A stretch of DNA of 64,000 bases from Emticicia sp965283955. GTDB taxonomy: Bacteria; Bacteroidota; Bacteroidia; Cytophagales; Spirosomataceae. Made by a program: the position numbers and the translations under genes. A model generated the notes under the pieces. It made no database searches. It saw nothing but the letters and a program-made list of their open reading frames with translations, and was not told the DNA's origin. Below are positions 9,975 to 19,818 of this stretch, piece after piece. Position 1 is the first letter of the stretch; the number at the start of each line of letters is the position of its first letter. The stretch covers positions 1,922,001 through 1,986,000 of the forward strand of contig CBDIQW010000001.1 of NCBI GenBank assembly GCA_965283955.1. The letters are read 5' to 3'.

Positions 9975-9983
9975 GAGAATTTT

Positions 9984-10880
9984 ATGATACTCAATTTTCA
10001 TATCGTTGATGTTTTTGCCGAAGAAAAATATCAAGGAAATCAACTCGCCGTTTTTGAAAATACCGATGGCCTAAGCGATGAACTAATGCTTAAAATTGCT
10101 CGTGAAATCAATTTTCAAGAAACTACTTTTATCATTGCTGACGAAGAAAAAAACGGCGGTTTTGATGTAAGGATTTTTACACCCGAATATGAAGTTCCAT
10201 TTGCGGGGCATCCAACTTTGGGAACTGCTTTTATTCTGCTTAATTCTCCTCAACACACTGATAAACAAAGCATTGCACTCAATCTAAAAGTAGGACAAGT
10301 ACCCGTAATCAAAGAAAATGAAACGCTTTGGCTGGAAATAAGCAATCCTGTTTTCGGTAAAAAATTTAATTCAGAAATTGCAAATTTGTTTGGTTTAAAA
10401 TCAGAGGATATTGACGAGAAACTTCCTATTGAAGTTGTTTCAACGGGTCTTCCGTATTTGATTCTCCCTCTTAAAAACCTTGATACTATCCAACGAATCA
10501 GGTTCAACGATGAGCAAATAAAAACGTGGTTGTTTGAAAATCATTTATACAAAACCAACACTCCCGATGGACTAACAACGGCATTTTTTGCGTTTACACG
10601 TGAAACCGAAAAGCCTGAAAATCAGCTTCATGCACGGATGTTTTGCTACGAAAACGGAAAGATTATTGAAGATGCCGCCACGGGTAGTGCCAACTCGTGT
10701 CTACTCGCCTATTTGCTCAAATACGAATCCAGTAAAATTAGCTACCGAGTAGAGCAAGGCTACGAAATGGGGCGTCCGTCGCTCATCGAAATCAAAGGAG
10801 AGTTAAACGAAAAACAAGATTTCAGTTTAAAAGTGGGTGGAAAAACAAAGTTGATTGCACAAGGTAAATGGTTTGTTTGA
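9984..10880 (+). CDS. PhzF family isomerase/epimerase-like protein
   Basis: A 298-residue two-domain protein of the PhzF/diaminopimelate-epimerase-like fold. Family landmarks are 'HIVDVFAEEKYQGNQLAVF' at the start, the catalytic glutamate E46 in 'NFQETTF', 'FAGHPTLGTA' and 'EDAATGSANSCLLAYLL'. The best known member acts in phenazine synthesis, but no other phenazine genes are present, so this is an isomerase of unknown substrate. It sits nine bases after the sterol desaturase gene. Confidence 0.9.
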   Translation: MILNFHIVDVFAEEKYQGNQLAVFENTDGLSDELMLKIAREINFQETTFIIADEEKNGGFDVRIFTPEYEVPFAGHPTLGTAFILLNSPQHTDKQSIALNLKVGQVPVIKENETLWLEISNPVFGKKFNSEIANLFGLKSEDIDEKLPIEVVSTGLPYLILPLKNLDTIQRIRFNDEQIKTWLFENHLYKTNTPDGLTTAFFAFTRETEKPENQLHARMFCYENGKIIEDAATGSANSCLLAYLLKYESSKISYRVEQGYEMGRPSLIEIKGELNEKQDFSLKVGGKTKLIAQGKWFV

Positions 10881-10925
10881 AAGAAAATTCTTTCCGACTT
10901 TTGTAGTAAATTACTAACCAAAGCT

Positions 10926-11721
10926 ATGGCAAACGACCCAAGAGGAGGAAAAATACATTTCGGACAAAGAATACTCCTAAACCAATAGAAAATACGGCTT
11001 CCAAGAAAGCGAAATCAAATTGGAAAAGTAAACTGAAATATTGGGCTATAAAAATAACGCTCTACTTTTTTGCCATTTCGATTGGATTGGTTGTGCTATA
11101 CAAATTCGTACCAGTACCCGTGACTTCAACTATGATTGCCCGAAAAATGGAAGCCATAGCCGATGGTCGAGACAGCGAAATTTACTACGATTGGGTATCC
11201 TACGCCAATATGTCGAAAGAAGCACCTTTAGCCGTGGTAGCTGCCGAAGACCAACTTTTCCCCGACCACAACGGTTTCGATTTTGATGCTATGAGCAATG
11301 CCTTCAGCAAAAACCTCAAAGGCAAAAAATTGCGTGGTGCAAGCACACTTTCGCAACAAGTAGCTAAAAACGTATTCCTCTGGCAGTCAAGGAGTTATAT
11401 CCGAAAAATATTTGAAGTTTACTTCACAGTTTTGATAGAATTGATCTGGGGAAAAGAACGAATCTTAGAAGTTTACCTCAACGTAGCCGAAATGGGAAGC
11501 ATGACTTTTGGCGTTGAAGAAGCTTCAAAAAGATATTTTAATACAAACGCCAAGAATCTTACTCGTCAGCAAGCTGCACGAATTGCGGCAGTTTTGCCAA
11601 GCCCAATCAAATGGTCAGCGGCCAAACCTGGCCTTATGTCAACCGCCGTACGGCCGCAATTGCTCGCCAAATGCGTGCATTGGGTGGCGTGGCTTATATC
11701 AATGATTTGAGAAGTTTTTGA
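10926..11721 (+). CDS. mtgA: Monofunctional peptidoglycan transglycosylase (two frame interruptions)
   Basis: This GT51 enzyme polymerises lipid II into glycan strands at the outer face of the inner membrane. Motifs are 'AAEDQLFPDHNGFD', 'GASTLSQQVAKN', 'KERILEVYLNVAEMG' and 'PSPIKWSAAKPG', and a membrane anchor lies near residues 40-60 ('ITLYFFAISIGLVVLY'). As given, the frame is broken twice. One A is missing from the run at 10949-10953, so the natural ATG at 10926 is out of frame. One C is missing at 11632-11633, so the usual ending 'YVNRRTAAIARQM...ALGG' is read wrongly. Restoring both gives 265 residues ending at TGA 11719-11721. Both breaks are probably base-call errors. Confidence 0.85.
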
Positions 11722-11724
11722 GAA

Positions 11725-12171
11725 TCATTTCCCTATCTCAACAATCACATTAGCATGGCGAGCAAGCATTCGCCATGATTTATTTTCTTTAAACCAAATA
11801 TCGGTATATCGGCGATTGATTATCTGACCAATATTTTGTCCTGTGAGGGGTTTTATCACTTCATTACCCATCGCAATAGCAATATTTCTTTTAAAGATGA
11901 TTTTTTCTACGATTCTATCAAAACGTTCGTATTTTATTTCATCCGACTTAATAAAATCTTCAACTTGTTGACGAGTAACTATCACATTTGCAGGGTTATT
12001 GACGGTGAAATCTTTATCCCAAATTTTGTTCAAAGTCAATAAATCTTGTTTTAAAACTGCTACACGCTCAGCCTCTTCTAAGCGTCTGATTTCTACCTCG
12101 TCTGTGTTTTCTTGACCTTTTGCAAATAATGAGAAAAAAACATAACTGATAAATAATCCAATTTTTTTCAT
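11725..12171 (-). CDS. Secreted NTF2-like (DUF4440/SnoaL-type) protein
   Basis: A 148-residue protein with a signal peptide (MKKIGLFISYVFFSLFAKGQ). The rest has the cone-shaped NTF2-like pattern, with an N-terminal helix 'IRRLEEAERVAVLKQD', 'LNKIWDKDFTVNNP' and a final strand 'SWRMLARHANVI'. The fold often binds small ligands and the role is unknown. It runs convergently with mtgA, three bases apart, and downstream of the AraC-type regulator on the same strand. Confidence 0.72.
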   Translation of the reverse strand: MKKIGLFISYVFFSLFAKGQENTDEVEIRRLEEAERVAVLKQDLLTLNKIWDKDFTVNNPANVIVTRQQVEDFIKSDEIKYERFDRIVEKIIFKRNIAIAMGNEVIKPLTGQNIGQIINRRYTDIWFKENKSWRMLARHANVIVEIGK

Positions 12172-12254
12172 GTAGTAAAATGTTTAGATTCTTGATATTG
12201 ATGCAAATATCATGATTTGTTGTTTTCTGTAAGTGGTAAAAAAACGACGGATTT

Positions 12255-13103
12255 CTAACGAGAAGATGTGTATGTATCAGAAAGAAGCCCCAAGGTTCGT
12301 TCAGGAGAACCTTGGTCAATTTCCAACATTACTTTGGGCGTTACACCCGCAAAATACTTGAAATCTTTTACTAAGTGTTGATAATCATTGTAGCCTGTCT
12401 GAATAGCTACTGATAACCAATCAAGCGTTGGATTCTGCTGTTTTAGTAAAAAAGCTTTATCAAACCGACTAATTCGAGATAATAACTTAGGGCTAATACC
12501 AATCCGCTCAATGAACTGCCGCTCCAAATTACGTGGACTCCAACAAGCTTGGTCAGCGAGCCAATCTAACGAAAAACTTGTTGGATTATCAATCAAAATA
12601 GTCCCTATTTTATCTACTGCATTCGCCTCTTTTTTTCTATTTTTAATTTTTCGCCACAGATACCTTTCGGCAATATCCACAATAGTTTGGTACGATTCAG
12701 CATTAGCCATTTGTTCGTTAATACTTTTCATTTCGTTACCAATTACACTTTCTGTATCAAAATGCTGGTCTGTCATCAATGCCAGCGGCACACCAAAAAT
12801 TTGATACATTGCACCAGGTTGAAAAACGACTTTAAACATCAAATAATCATTCGGGATATGCAAGTTTAACCTTGAAATTTGCTGACCAGATATATAATTA
12901 GCCGTACGATTGACTACCTCAGCAGTTTGCTCATTGACACTTTTAATTGTATTTCGAGGGTCAAATGTGAGGCATTGCTCGGGCGAAGGTGTATAGGGTT
13001 TTATAAATGAAATATTTGGGTCATTTACTTTAAAATGTATCAGTAAATACCTTTTTACAAATGATTGAAGATGTGCCGACGGTGTAATATGCTTGAAAAT
13101 CAT
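12255..13103 (-). CDS. AraC family transcriptional regulator
   Basis: A 282-residue regulator. The last 100 residues hold the double helix-turn-helix of the AraC/XylS family: 'SLDWLADQACWSPRNLERQF', then 'WLSVAIQTGYNDYQHLVKDFKYFAGVTPK'. The N-terminal 170 residues resemble the ligand-sensing part of the DUF6597-type AraC proteins. No effector can be inferred. The gene lies upstream of the NTF2-like gene on the same strand with an 83-base gap, so that gene is a plausible target. Confidence 0.85.
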   Translation of the reverse strand: MIFKHITPSAHLQSFVKRYLLIHFKVNDPNISFIKPYTPSPEQCLTFDPRNTIKSVNEQTAEVVNRTANYISGQQISRLNLHIPNDYLMFKVVFQPGAMYQIFGVPLALMTDQHFDTESVIGNEMKSINEQMANAESYQTIVDIAERYLWRKIKNRKKEANAVDKIGTILIDNPTSFSLDWLADQACWSPRNLERQFIERIGISPKLLSRISRFDKAFLLKQQNPTLDWLSVAIQTGYNDYQHLVKDFKYFAGVTPKVMLEIDQGSPERTLGLLSDTYTSSR

Positions 13104-13198
13104 ACCCTAAAAAGGTTTTACTCATTAAAGGTATGAGCAAACCATCTACCCTCCAAAGATTTATTTGAAAATTAAGGGAACGGTCTTGAAACGTTCGC

Positions 13199-14200
13199 TC
13201 ACCCCCACTCCATCCTCGGTAACGGACTAACCTCTTGGCTTGAAAAATCTCCTTTTAGGTATTTGAAATGTGCCGCCATGGCAATCATTCCAGCATTATC
13301 GGTACAATACTGAAAATCAGGGATATATACATTCCAACCCTCCTTCTCTCCCATTTCATGCAATGTTTTTCTTAACCCCGAATTGGCCGAAACACCACCC
13401 GCAATTGCCACTTCTTTAATATTCAGTTCTCGTGCTGCACGACGTAGTTTTTGTAACACCATTCGCACCAAAGTATGCTGCACACTGGCACAAATATCAT
13501 TCAGGTTTTCAGCCACAAAGTTCGGATTTTCGGCAACTTTCTTCTTTAAAAAGTACAAAATCGAAGTTTTTATACCACTAAAAGAAAAATTATACTGTGG
13601 CATTTCCGACAAAGGAAATTCATAAGCCAACGGATTTCCCAGCTTAGCGTGTTTATCTACCAACGGCCCACCAGGGTAAGGAAGCCCGAGCAATTTTGCG
13701 GTTTTATCGAATGCTTCGCCAACAGCATCATCTTGAGTTTCGCCCAAAACTTCCATTGTAGCATGGTCTTTGATAAGTACAATCTGGGTGTGTCCACCAC
13801 TGACGGTCAAACACAAAAACGGAAATGCTGGACGAGGTTCATCAATGAAGTGTGCCAGCACATGGGCTTGCATGTGATTGACCTCAATCAATGGAATATC
13901 CAACGCCAACGCCATTGCTTTTGCAAACGATGTACCAACCAACAAAGACCCTAAAAGGCCTGGCCCACGAGTAAAAGCTATGGCATTTAGGTCTTTTTTT
14001 GTTATCTTCGCATCTTGTATGGCCTTGTCAACCACCCTGACGATGTGTTGCTGGTGAGCTCTGGATGCCAACTCAGGTACAACGCCTCCATAAAGTTCAT
14101 GAATTAGCTGCCCAGCTACAATGTTGGAGCAGATTTTACCGTTAGAAATAACAGCGGCCGACGTATCGTCGCACGAAGATTCGATTGCTAAAATATTCAA
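13199..14200 (-). CDS. tsaD: tRNA N6-adenosine threonylcarbamoyltransferase
   Basis: This protein transfers the threonylcarbamoyl group to A37 of tRNAs that read ANN codons, working with TsaB and TsaE. At 333 residues it has normal length. It begins 'MNILAIESSCDDTSAAVI', carries the metal-binding pair H109 and H113 in 'NHMQAHVLAHF', and shows the ASKHA nucleotide-binding segments 'TVSGGHTQIVL' and 'AIAGGVSANSGLR'. It diverges from tamB with about 115 bases between the two starts. Confidence 0.96.
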   Translation of the reverse strand: MNILAIESSCDDTSAAVISNGKICSNIVAGQLIHELYGGVVPELASRAHQQHIVRVVDKAIQDAKITKKDLNAIAFTRGPGLLGSLLVGTSFAKAMALALDIPLIEVNHMQAHVLAHFIDEPRPAFPFLCLTVSGGHTQIVLIKDHATMEVLGETQDDAVGEAFDKTAKLLGLPYPGGPLVDKHAKLGNPLAYEFPLSEMPQYNFSFSGIKTSILYFLKKKVAENPNFVAENLNDICASVQHTLVRMVLQKLRRAARELNIKEVAIAGGVSANSGLRKTLHEMGEKEGWNVYIPDFQYCTDNAGMIAMAAHFKYLKGDFSSQEVSPLPRMEWG

Positions 14201-14289
14201 GATTTACGCTTTAAGTTCGTTTTTAAAGAACAAAATTAATACTATTTGTAACACAATTCTCCGAATTGTGACTAAATAAATTGAAAAGA

Positions 14290-14314
14290 AGCAAGTTAGA
14301 AACTTGCTCTACCA
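14290..14314 (+). repeat. Small palindromic repeat before tamB
   Basis: AGCAAGTT-AGA-AACTTGCT (14290-14308) is a perfect 8-bp stem, followed by CTACCA. It lies immediately before the tamB ATG. The same architecture, stem then CTACCA then the start codon, is found at 21398-21422 before the pirin-like gene. It may be a mobile palindrome or a leader hairpin. Confidence 0.6.
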
Positions 14315-14315
14315 A

Positions 14316-17300
14316 ATGGGTAAAGTTATAAAAATAATCACTCTCACGCTTATTTCTCTCATCGTTGTGGCGATGATGAGTGGCTTGTTAGTGTTTACGC
14401 CCGTACCCAAAACTTTACTCGTGCTGATTGCTCTTTTGTTGGGTAGCTTGGTTTGGGGCTATTACTCAAAACGTGCCATTTCTACCATTCTCTTGCAACT
14501 TTTGTTGGGCTTTGGATTGGTATTTTACGCCATGCAATTGCCTCAATTTCAGACCACGACTTTACAAAAAGCTACCGAGTTATTATCAAAAAAATTAGGA
14601 TCGAAAGTAATCATCGAAAAAGCTCGAATGACTTGGTTCGATGAAATTACGCTCGAAAACATCACGATTTACGACCACAAAAACCGTGAAATGATTTTCG
14701 TGAAAGAGCTTTATGTCAACTGCAAAACCAACTTTGATTTTAGTTGGGAAAAGATTCTAACCTTCGATAATAACCTTGATTACGTGATGATTCGTAATCC
14801 GAGAGTAAAACTTATTTATGAACCCGACGGCGATTTGAATATTGACAAATGGCTTGCCCGAATCGAAGAATTAACCGCTCCGAGCGATACCACTCACCGA
14901 TTAAAAGGCGAACACAATACGCCATTTACGATTGATGAAGCCTATATTCAAGATGGTACTTTCACGCTGGCCGACCCCGAAGAAGCACGTTTCCCAAAAG
15001 AAGAATTCGACTATAATAACTTTACTATCAATGATTTACAGGGAAATTTAAAAAATTTCTTTATCATGGGCGATACGATTACATTCGGTCTGAAAAACAT
15101 GCAAGGAGTAGAACGCCGTAGTGACCTTACAATCAAACAATTAAACACCAATTTCTTTTATTCTCGAAAATCAATGCGGTTGAATGATTTGTATGCAAAA
15201 ATTAATAATTCGACTCTCCGAAATTCAGTAGTTTTTAATTACAATAGTCCACGAGATTTTGGTGATTTCAACGAAAAAGTGGTGATGATTGGTAATTTGA
15301 AAGATTGCGAAATCGACGCTCAAGACCTTGGAAGATTTGCAACCGATATGTATGCGTATCGGGAAAATTACCTACTCAATGGAGATTTCAAAGGAACGGT
15401 GCATGATTTTAAAGTAAAAGGTTTTAATCTGAAATTTGGTAAAAATAGTTTTCTCGATGGCGATATTGCCTTCAAGCATTTACCCGATTTATACAAAGCC
15501 GATATGGATTTGAATTGGCGAATGAGCCAAATAGATGCCATTGATGCTCGCCAATACGTGGGCGATTCACTTTACAATTCGCAAGTAAATAAATTTGGAA
15601 TCGTCAATTTTGCGGGAACTTTCAAAGGTGTTTATACCGATTTTGCAACCGATGCGACATTCAAATCGGCCATGGGAAATGTGGCAGGAAATATCAAAAT
15701 GAAACTTCCTGATAATGGGGCTTTACCAACGTATGATGGTTCATTGACGGTTGAAAATTTTGAATTAGGCAAATTGGTCGAAGAATCTGATTTTCTGCAA
15801 AAACTCTCGTTTGCTGGAAAAATCAAAGGAAAAGGCTTTACGATAAAAGATGCGGCGTTGGATTTCGATGGAAAAGTTGACCGAATTTGGTTCAATGGCT
15901 ACGACTTTAAAAATATTTATGTAGATGGCAAAATGAGCCAGTCGCTTTTTGATGGAAAAGTGAGCGTAAAAGACACAAACTTGGCCTTTAATGTGAGCGG
16001 AAAAGTAGATTTTGCAAAAGCCTTGAATAAATTTGATATTCACGGAATCGTGCAAAATGCAAATCTCCGACCACTCGGTTACTCAAAAAATGATGTAAAA
16101 CTTCGCTCCGAAATCAACCTCAATTTTCAAGGAAACGAATTGGATAATTGGCTCGGCGAAGCAAAATTATTGAATACAGTTTTGCAGTATGACAAACGCC
16201 AACTGGGTATCGACTCGCTTTTTGTTACTTCCGAGTTATCAGATAATTCTCGAAAAATAAGCTTGTTGTCGGAATTTTTCAATGTTGATATTTCAGGAAA
16301 ATTTACACCGAGCAAAGTCATTGCGGATGTCACTCGTTTATCGAAAGAATATACCCAGTATTTCTACGACAAAGAGCAAACTCGCCTTGATTATTATGCC
16401 CAGTTACCTTATGCCGATGTGGCGAATAAATACGAGTTAGATTATAAAGTAACTTTCAAGAAATCCGAACCATTTTTTGCTTATTTCTACCCCGATATTT
16501 ATGTTTCGCATGGCACAGAATTAAGCGGAAATCTGAATATTAGAAATACGGCTGAGTTATCTTTAGCAGGAAAAATCGACACGCTTCGCTACGGAACTTT
16601 GGCTTTTTATGGCAACGACCTTGATTTTAATACTTCCAAAGAAGCCACTTCTCCAAAGATTTTGACCTCTTTGATTTTCAATTCGACAACTCAAAAGTTG
16701 GGAGATATGACCCCGACCGAAAAAATTGAAGTTGCTGGAATGTGGGGACAGGGAAATGTGATTGAATTTGATGGACGAATCAGACAACAAAATAGTACAA
16801 ACAAAGCTCAGATTTTTGGAAAATTGGCGTTTTTATCAGAAGGGTTCGATATTACTTTCAACCCCAAAAACACCAAACTCGACCTTCTGGGTAGCCAATG
16901 GATGTTGGGTAAAAATAACTTAATTAACATCCAAAACGATGATATTTGCTTCCAAGATTTAGCATTATCGAACCAAAATCAAAGTATTTCGTTGAATGGT
17001 TCGTTTTCACCCGATTCTACGGTCGAATCGTTTATTGATATTCGTGATTTTGACTTACAAACCCTCAAACCCCTTTCAGACCTTGATCTCAAAGGAATCG
17101 TAAATGGCAAACTTACAATGCGAGATATTTACGATGATGCCATTGTGACAAGTAGTTTTGGTATTGATGAGCTGATTTACAAGAACATTTTGATTGGTAC
17201 AATTGCAAGCGAAGCCCTTTGGGATAACCTGAAACAACGCCTCAATATTAACGGAAATATTATCAGAATTAATAACGAAATCTTTAGAGTTTCGGGAACT

Positions 17301-19031
17301 TACGACCCAAAAGACGACCGCAACCCACTCAATCTAAAGGCGACTTTGAAGAAAACCAATTTGGAGATTTTTGAATCGTTTGTCGATGATATTTTCTCGA
17401 ATATTGGTGGTTATGCGAGCGGTACACTTACCGTAAGAGGAACAGCAAATGACCCAATCATCAGAGGTGGAGTGGATTTCGAGAAAGGGGTTTTACGCAT
17501 CAATGCCCTAAACTCTTATTTGTATTTCGACGACCAACTGAATTTCAACGAAGAAGGTTTTGTAGCCGCAAAAGGCTTTAAGGTGAGAGATGCTGCTCAA
17601 AATGGCAATATTGCGGAGTTAGAAGGTGGTATTTTTAATGGAGGTGGTGGCAATTTCATGTTGGGAATTCATGCCTACATGAAAGACCGTGATGGTTTTA
17701 AAATCATGAATACGAGCATCCGAGACAACGAAGATTTCTACGGAACAGGCATCACAACTGGCGATTTACACATTACAGGTGATTTGAATAATGTGAATAT
17801 TTCGGCTAACCTGACGAGCAAAAAAGGCACAAAAATTACGATTCCGCTTGATGGCGAAACAACTGTAAATACCGAAGAGCAGGGTATTACATTTGTGAGT
17901 AAAAACACCCACAAGAATATAGATAAGGAAGCCAAGAAAGATACGGTTATAAGAACCGAAGGCGGACTAAAAATGGCTTTCAATTTCACAATAACGCCCG
18001 ATGCTGAATGTATCGTAATTTTTGACCGCACCAATCAAGACCAACTCAATGCCATTGGGAATGGTAATATTAGCATCGAATATGATACTCGTGGAGGCTT
18101 CACGATGTCGGGGCCTTATACAATTAAAAGCGGAAAATATGATTTCAGCTTGCAAAATATCTCGAAACTAAGAAAATTTGATATTACGGAAGGTAGCCGA
18201 ATTTTGTGGACTGGCGACCCTTACGATGCCGATATAAACATTGGTGCGAGTTACACCGCCAATGTATCCTTGAATGGAATTGCAACCAGCACAGCGGCTA
18301 ATTCTTCTGAATTGAATACACTTTATCCAGTTGTGGCTTCGATTATGCTTACCGATAAGCTGATGAAACCAACGACTAAATTTGACATTAAGTTTAATCA
18401 ACGTCGAATCCCGCTTAACCTGCAACCGCAAGTAATTGCTTTTGAACAACGCTTGCATGACGATGAACAATTAATGAATAATAACTTCGTGGGTATTACA
18501 GCTCTAAACCGACTTTTCAACGACAATAGCTTTAGAGATGCCCTCGATTCGCAACTTTTATTAGATAATGTTAGTGGAATTTTGACAAATCAACTCGGAA
18601 ATATTGCTTCAAAAATTGACCCTAATTTAGAAGTTGCGGTGCAGTTTGGCAGAGGAAACTTGAATAATCTTCGCCAAAGTTTGATTAATAATACCCAACT
18701 TAATTTCTCGTATAAATTCGGAAATAATATCAAAGTAAGTCTCAATAATACCATTCTCCAAAACGAAGGTCAGACTACCAACAACTATTTTTATGGCGGC
18801 GAAGTAGAGTGGCTGTTGAGCCAAGATGGTTCGTGGAGATTAAAGGCTTATAGCCGAAGTGTACCGAACTATTACTACAACTTCAATAGCAACGTCTCGG
18901 TCAATGGCGTGAGTTTACAGCATACTCGCAGCTTTAATACTATCTTCAAAAAGAAAGAAATCAAAGATGTACCGATGGGTATTTCGAGCAAAAAAACAGA
19001 AAGTAAACTCGTCAGTCAAAGTAGGCCTTAA
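14316..19031 (+). CDS. tamB: Translocation and assembly module protein TamB-like
   Basis: A protein of about 1570 residues that spans the periplasm and probably supports outer-membrane protein or lipid transport. The N-terminus has two hydrophobic segments (about residues 5-30 and 35-70), followed by long beta-strand repeats like AsmA/TamB. The C-terminal 450 residues match the TamB (DUF490) domain: 'GGYASGTLTVRGTANDPIIRGGV', shown here by 'TVRGTANDP', then 'FDITEGSRILWTGDP', 'LNLQPQVIAFEQRL' and 'LNNTILQNEG'. An in-frame TTG at 14304 would add four residues, but it lies inside the palindrome, so ATG 14316 is preferred. Having tsaD divergent and adjacent is a layout I associate with Bacteroidota. 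No TamA/Omp85 gene is in the window. Confidence 0.9.
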   Translation: MGKVIKIITLTLISLIVVAMMSGLLVFTPVPKTLLVLIALLLGSLVWGYYSKRAISTILLQLLLGFGLVFYAMQLPQFQTTTLQKATELLSKKLGSKVIIEKARMTWFDEITLENITIYDHKNREMIFVKELYVNCKTNFDFSWEKILTFDNNLDYVMIRNPRVKLIYEPDGDLNIDKWLARIEELTAPSDTTHRLKGEHNTPFTIDEAYIQDGTFTLADPEEARFPKEEFDYNNFTINDLQGNLKNFFIMGDTITFGLKNMQGVERRSDLTIKQLNTNFFYSRKSMRLNDLYAKINNSTLRNSVVFNYNSPRDFGDFNEKVVMIGNLKDCEIDAQDLGRFATDMYAYRENYLLNGDFKGTVHDFKVKGFNLKFGKNSFLDGDIAFKHLPDLYKADMDLNWRMSQIDAIDARQYVGDSLYNSQVNKFGIVNFAGTFKGVYTDFATDATFKSAMGNVAGNIKMKLPDNGALPTYDGSLTVENFELGKLVEESDFLQKLSFAGKIKGKGFTIKDAALDFDGKVDRIWFNGYDFKNIYVDGKMSQSLFDGKVSVKDTNLAFNVSGKVDFAKALNKFDIHGIVQNANLRPLGYSKNDVKLRSEINLNFQGNELDNWLGEAKLLNTVLQYDKRQLGIDSLFVTSELSDNSRKISLLSEFFNVDISGKFTPSKVIADVTRLSKEYTQYFYDKEQTRLDYYAQLPYADVANKYELDYKVTFKKSEPFFAYFYPDIYVSHGTELSGNLNIRNTAELSLAGKIDTLRYGTLAFYGNDLDFNTSKEATSPKILTSLIFNSTTQKLGDMTPTEKIEVAGMWGQGNVIEFDGRIRQQNSTNKAQIFGKLAFLSEGFDITFNPKNTKLDLLGSQWMLGKNNLINIQNDDICFQDLALSNQNQSISLNGSFSPDSTVESFIDIRDFDLQTLKPLSDLDLKGIVNGKLTMRDIYDDAIVTSSFGIDELIYKNILIGTIASEALWDNLKQRLNINGNIIRINNEIFRVSGTYDPKDDRNPLNLKATLKKTNLEIFESFVDDIFSNIGGYASGTLTVRGTANDPIIRGGVDFEKGVLRINALNSYLYFDDQLNFNEEGFVAAKGFKVRDAAQNGNIAELEGGIFNGGGGNFMLGIHAYMKDRDGFKIMNTSIRDNEDFYGTGITTGDLHITGDLNNVNISANLTSKKGTKITIPLDGETTVNTEEQGITFVSKNTHKNIDKEAKKDTVIRTEGGLKMAFNFTITPDAECIVIFDRTNQDQLNAIGNGNISIEYDTRGGFTMSGPYTIKSGKYDFSLQNISKLRKFDITEGSRILWTGDPYDADINIGASYTANVSLNGIATSTAANSSELNTLYPVVASIMLTDKLMKPTTKFDIKFNQRRIPLNLQPQVIAFEQRLHDDEQLMNNNFVGITALNRLFNDNSFRDALDSQLLLDNVSGILTNQLGNIASKIDPNLEVAVQFGRGNLNNLRQSLINNTQLNFSYKFGNNIKVSLNNTILQNEGQTTNNYFYGGEVEWLLSQDGSWRLKAYSRSVPNYYYNFNSNVSVNGVSLQHTRSFNTIFKKKEIKDVPMGISSKKTESKLVSQSRP

Positions 19032-19032
19032 C

Positions 19033-19539
19033 TTACCCAAGAGGTTTATAATAAATTATCGAAAGGCGTGGTTGCATTTTAAACATCGTAGTTTCTACTC
19101 CCTCATAGATATTTTCGTTGGTCGAAACCAAATAATGTCCTTCAATAATATCCACCAACGTCAACAAAGGCGAATAAAATGTAATACCTATTTCGTGAGC
19201 ATTTTTATCTTTTACGTTAGAATCTATAATATCAAGTTGGTAGTTTTGAAAAGGCAAATAATTATTTCCCAGCACATCGGGCATTGGGTAAGTTAGTCCC
19301 TTCCATTGTAAAAGATACGGGTGAGCCGCCATGCTTACCAAAAAATGTAATTGCTCGGCTTTTTCGTTTCTACTTACTAATTGTTTGAAAGTCGTCCACG
19401 GATTTTCTGCATCATTGTATAGTTGCGATTGCATCAAAAACTCTTGGTAGGTGCTATCCCAAACGTATTTTTCCCAACGAGATTGCGAGTCTTTTGTTAT
19501 AACTATTCTGAAAGCGAGTCTTATTTGTGCTTTTGCCAT
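19033..19539 (-). CDS. Hypothetical cytosolic protein
   Basis: A 168-residue protein without signal peptide or membrane segments, which I do not recognise. It begins 'MAKAQIRLAFRIVITKDSQ' and is rich in aromatic residues (for example 'WEKYVWDSTYQEF'). It ends convergently with tamB, one base apart. A probable MITE lies just upstream of its start codon (19562-19757), so its promoter region has probably been altered by insertion. Confidence 0.55.
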   Translation of the reverse strand: MAKAQIRLAFRIVITKDSQSRWEKYVWDSTYQEFLMQSQLYNDAENPWTTFKQLVSRNEKAEQLHFLVSMAAHPYLLQWKGLTYPMPDVLGNNYLPFQNYQLDIIDSNVKDKNAHEIGITFYSPLLTLVDIIEGHYLVSTNENIYEGVETTMFKMQPRLSIIYYKPLG

Positions 19540-19561
19540 TTTGGTTATTGGTTAAAAAGAA

Positions 19562-19757
19562 CGGAATTATATACTATTTGACATATTGCAATACATCACC
19601 CATTAAAATGGGTGGTTAAGAGAACAAAGGCGACCGTCGCACGGTTAGTAAAAGTATGTTTTTTCGACTTATAGTCGAAAAATGTTAAGAAAATATTCCG
19701 TTGTTCTCTTAGTCGGCGAATTTATTCGCTGAGTATATCAAATAGTATATAATTCCG
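19562..19757. mobile_element. Probable MITE: 20-bp perfect terminal inverted repeats, 8-bp flanking duplication
   Basis: CGGAATTATATACTATTTGA (19562-19581) is the exact reverse complement of 19738-19757. The element is flanked on both sides by AAAAAGAA (19554-19561 and 19758-19765), as expected for an 8-bp target duplication. Inside are a hairpin CACCCAT/ATGGGTG (19597-19614), an 11-bp inverted repeat (19617-19627 with 19701-19711) enclosing ACCGT/ACGGT and a 10-bp stem TTTTTCGACT/AGTCGAAAAA, and GCGAA/TTCGC (19716-19729). It has no coding capacity. The A-rich flank could match by chance, but the perfect ends make a MITE likely. Confidence 0.75.
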
Positions 19758-19818
19758 AAAAAGAAATGATGGAGAAATTGTTTCCCCATCACTCTAAACT
19801 CTTTATTACTAATCAAAA

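Noticed and set aside
9984..10880. Phenazine biosynthesis cluster
   Set aside because: Only the PhzF-family gene is present; the family occurs widely without phenazine synthesis.
14453..14644. Small overlapping frames inside and opposite tamB and the other large genes
   Set aside because: They follow the codon pattern of the real gene in another frame, lack recognisable features and have no promoter.
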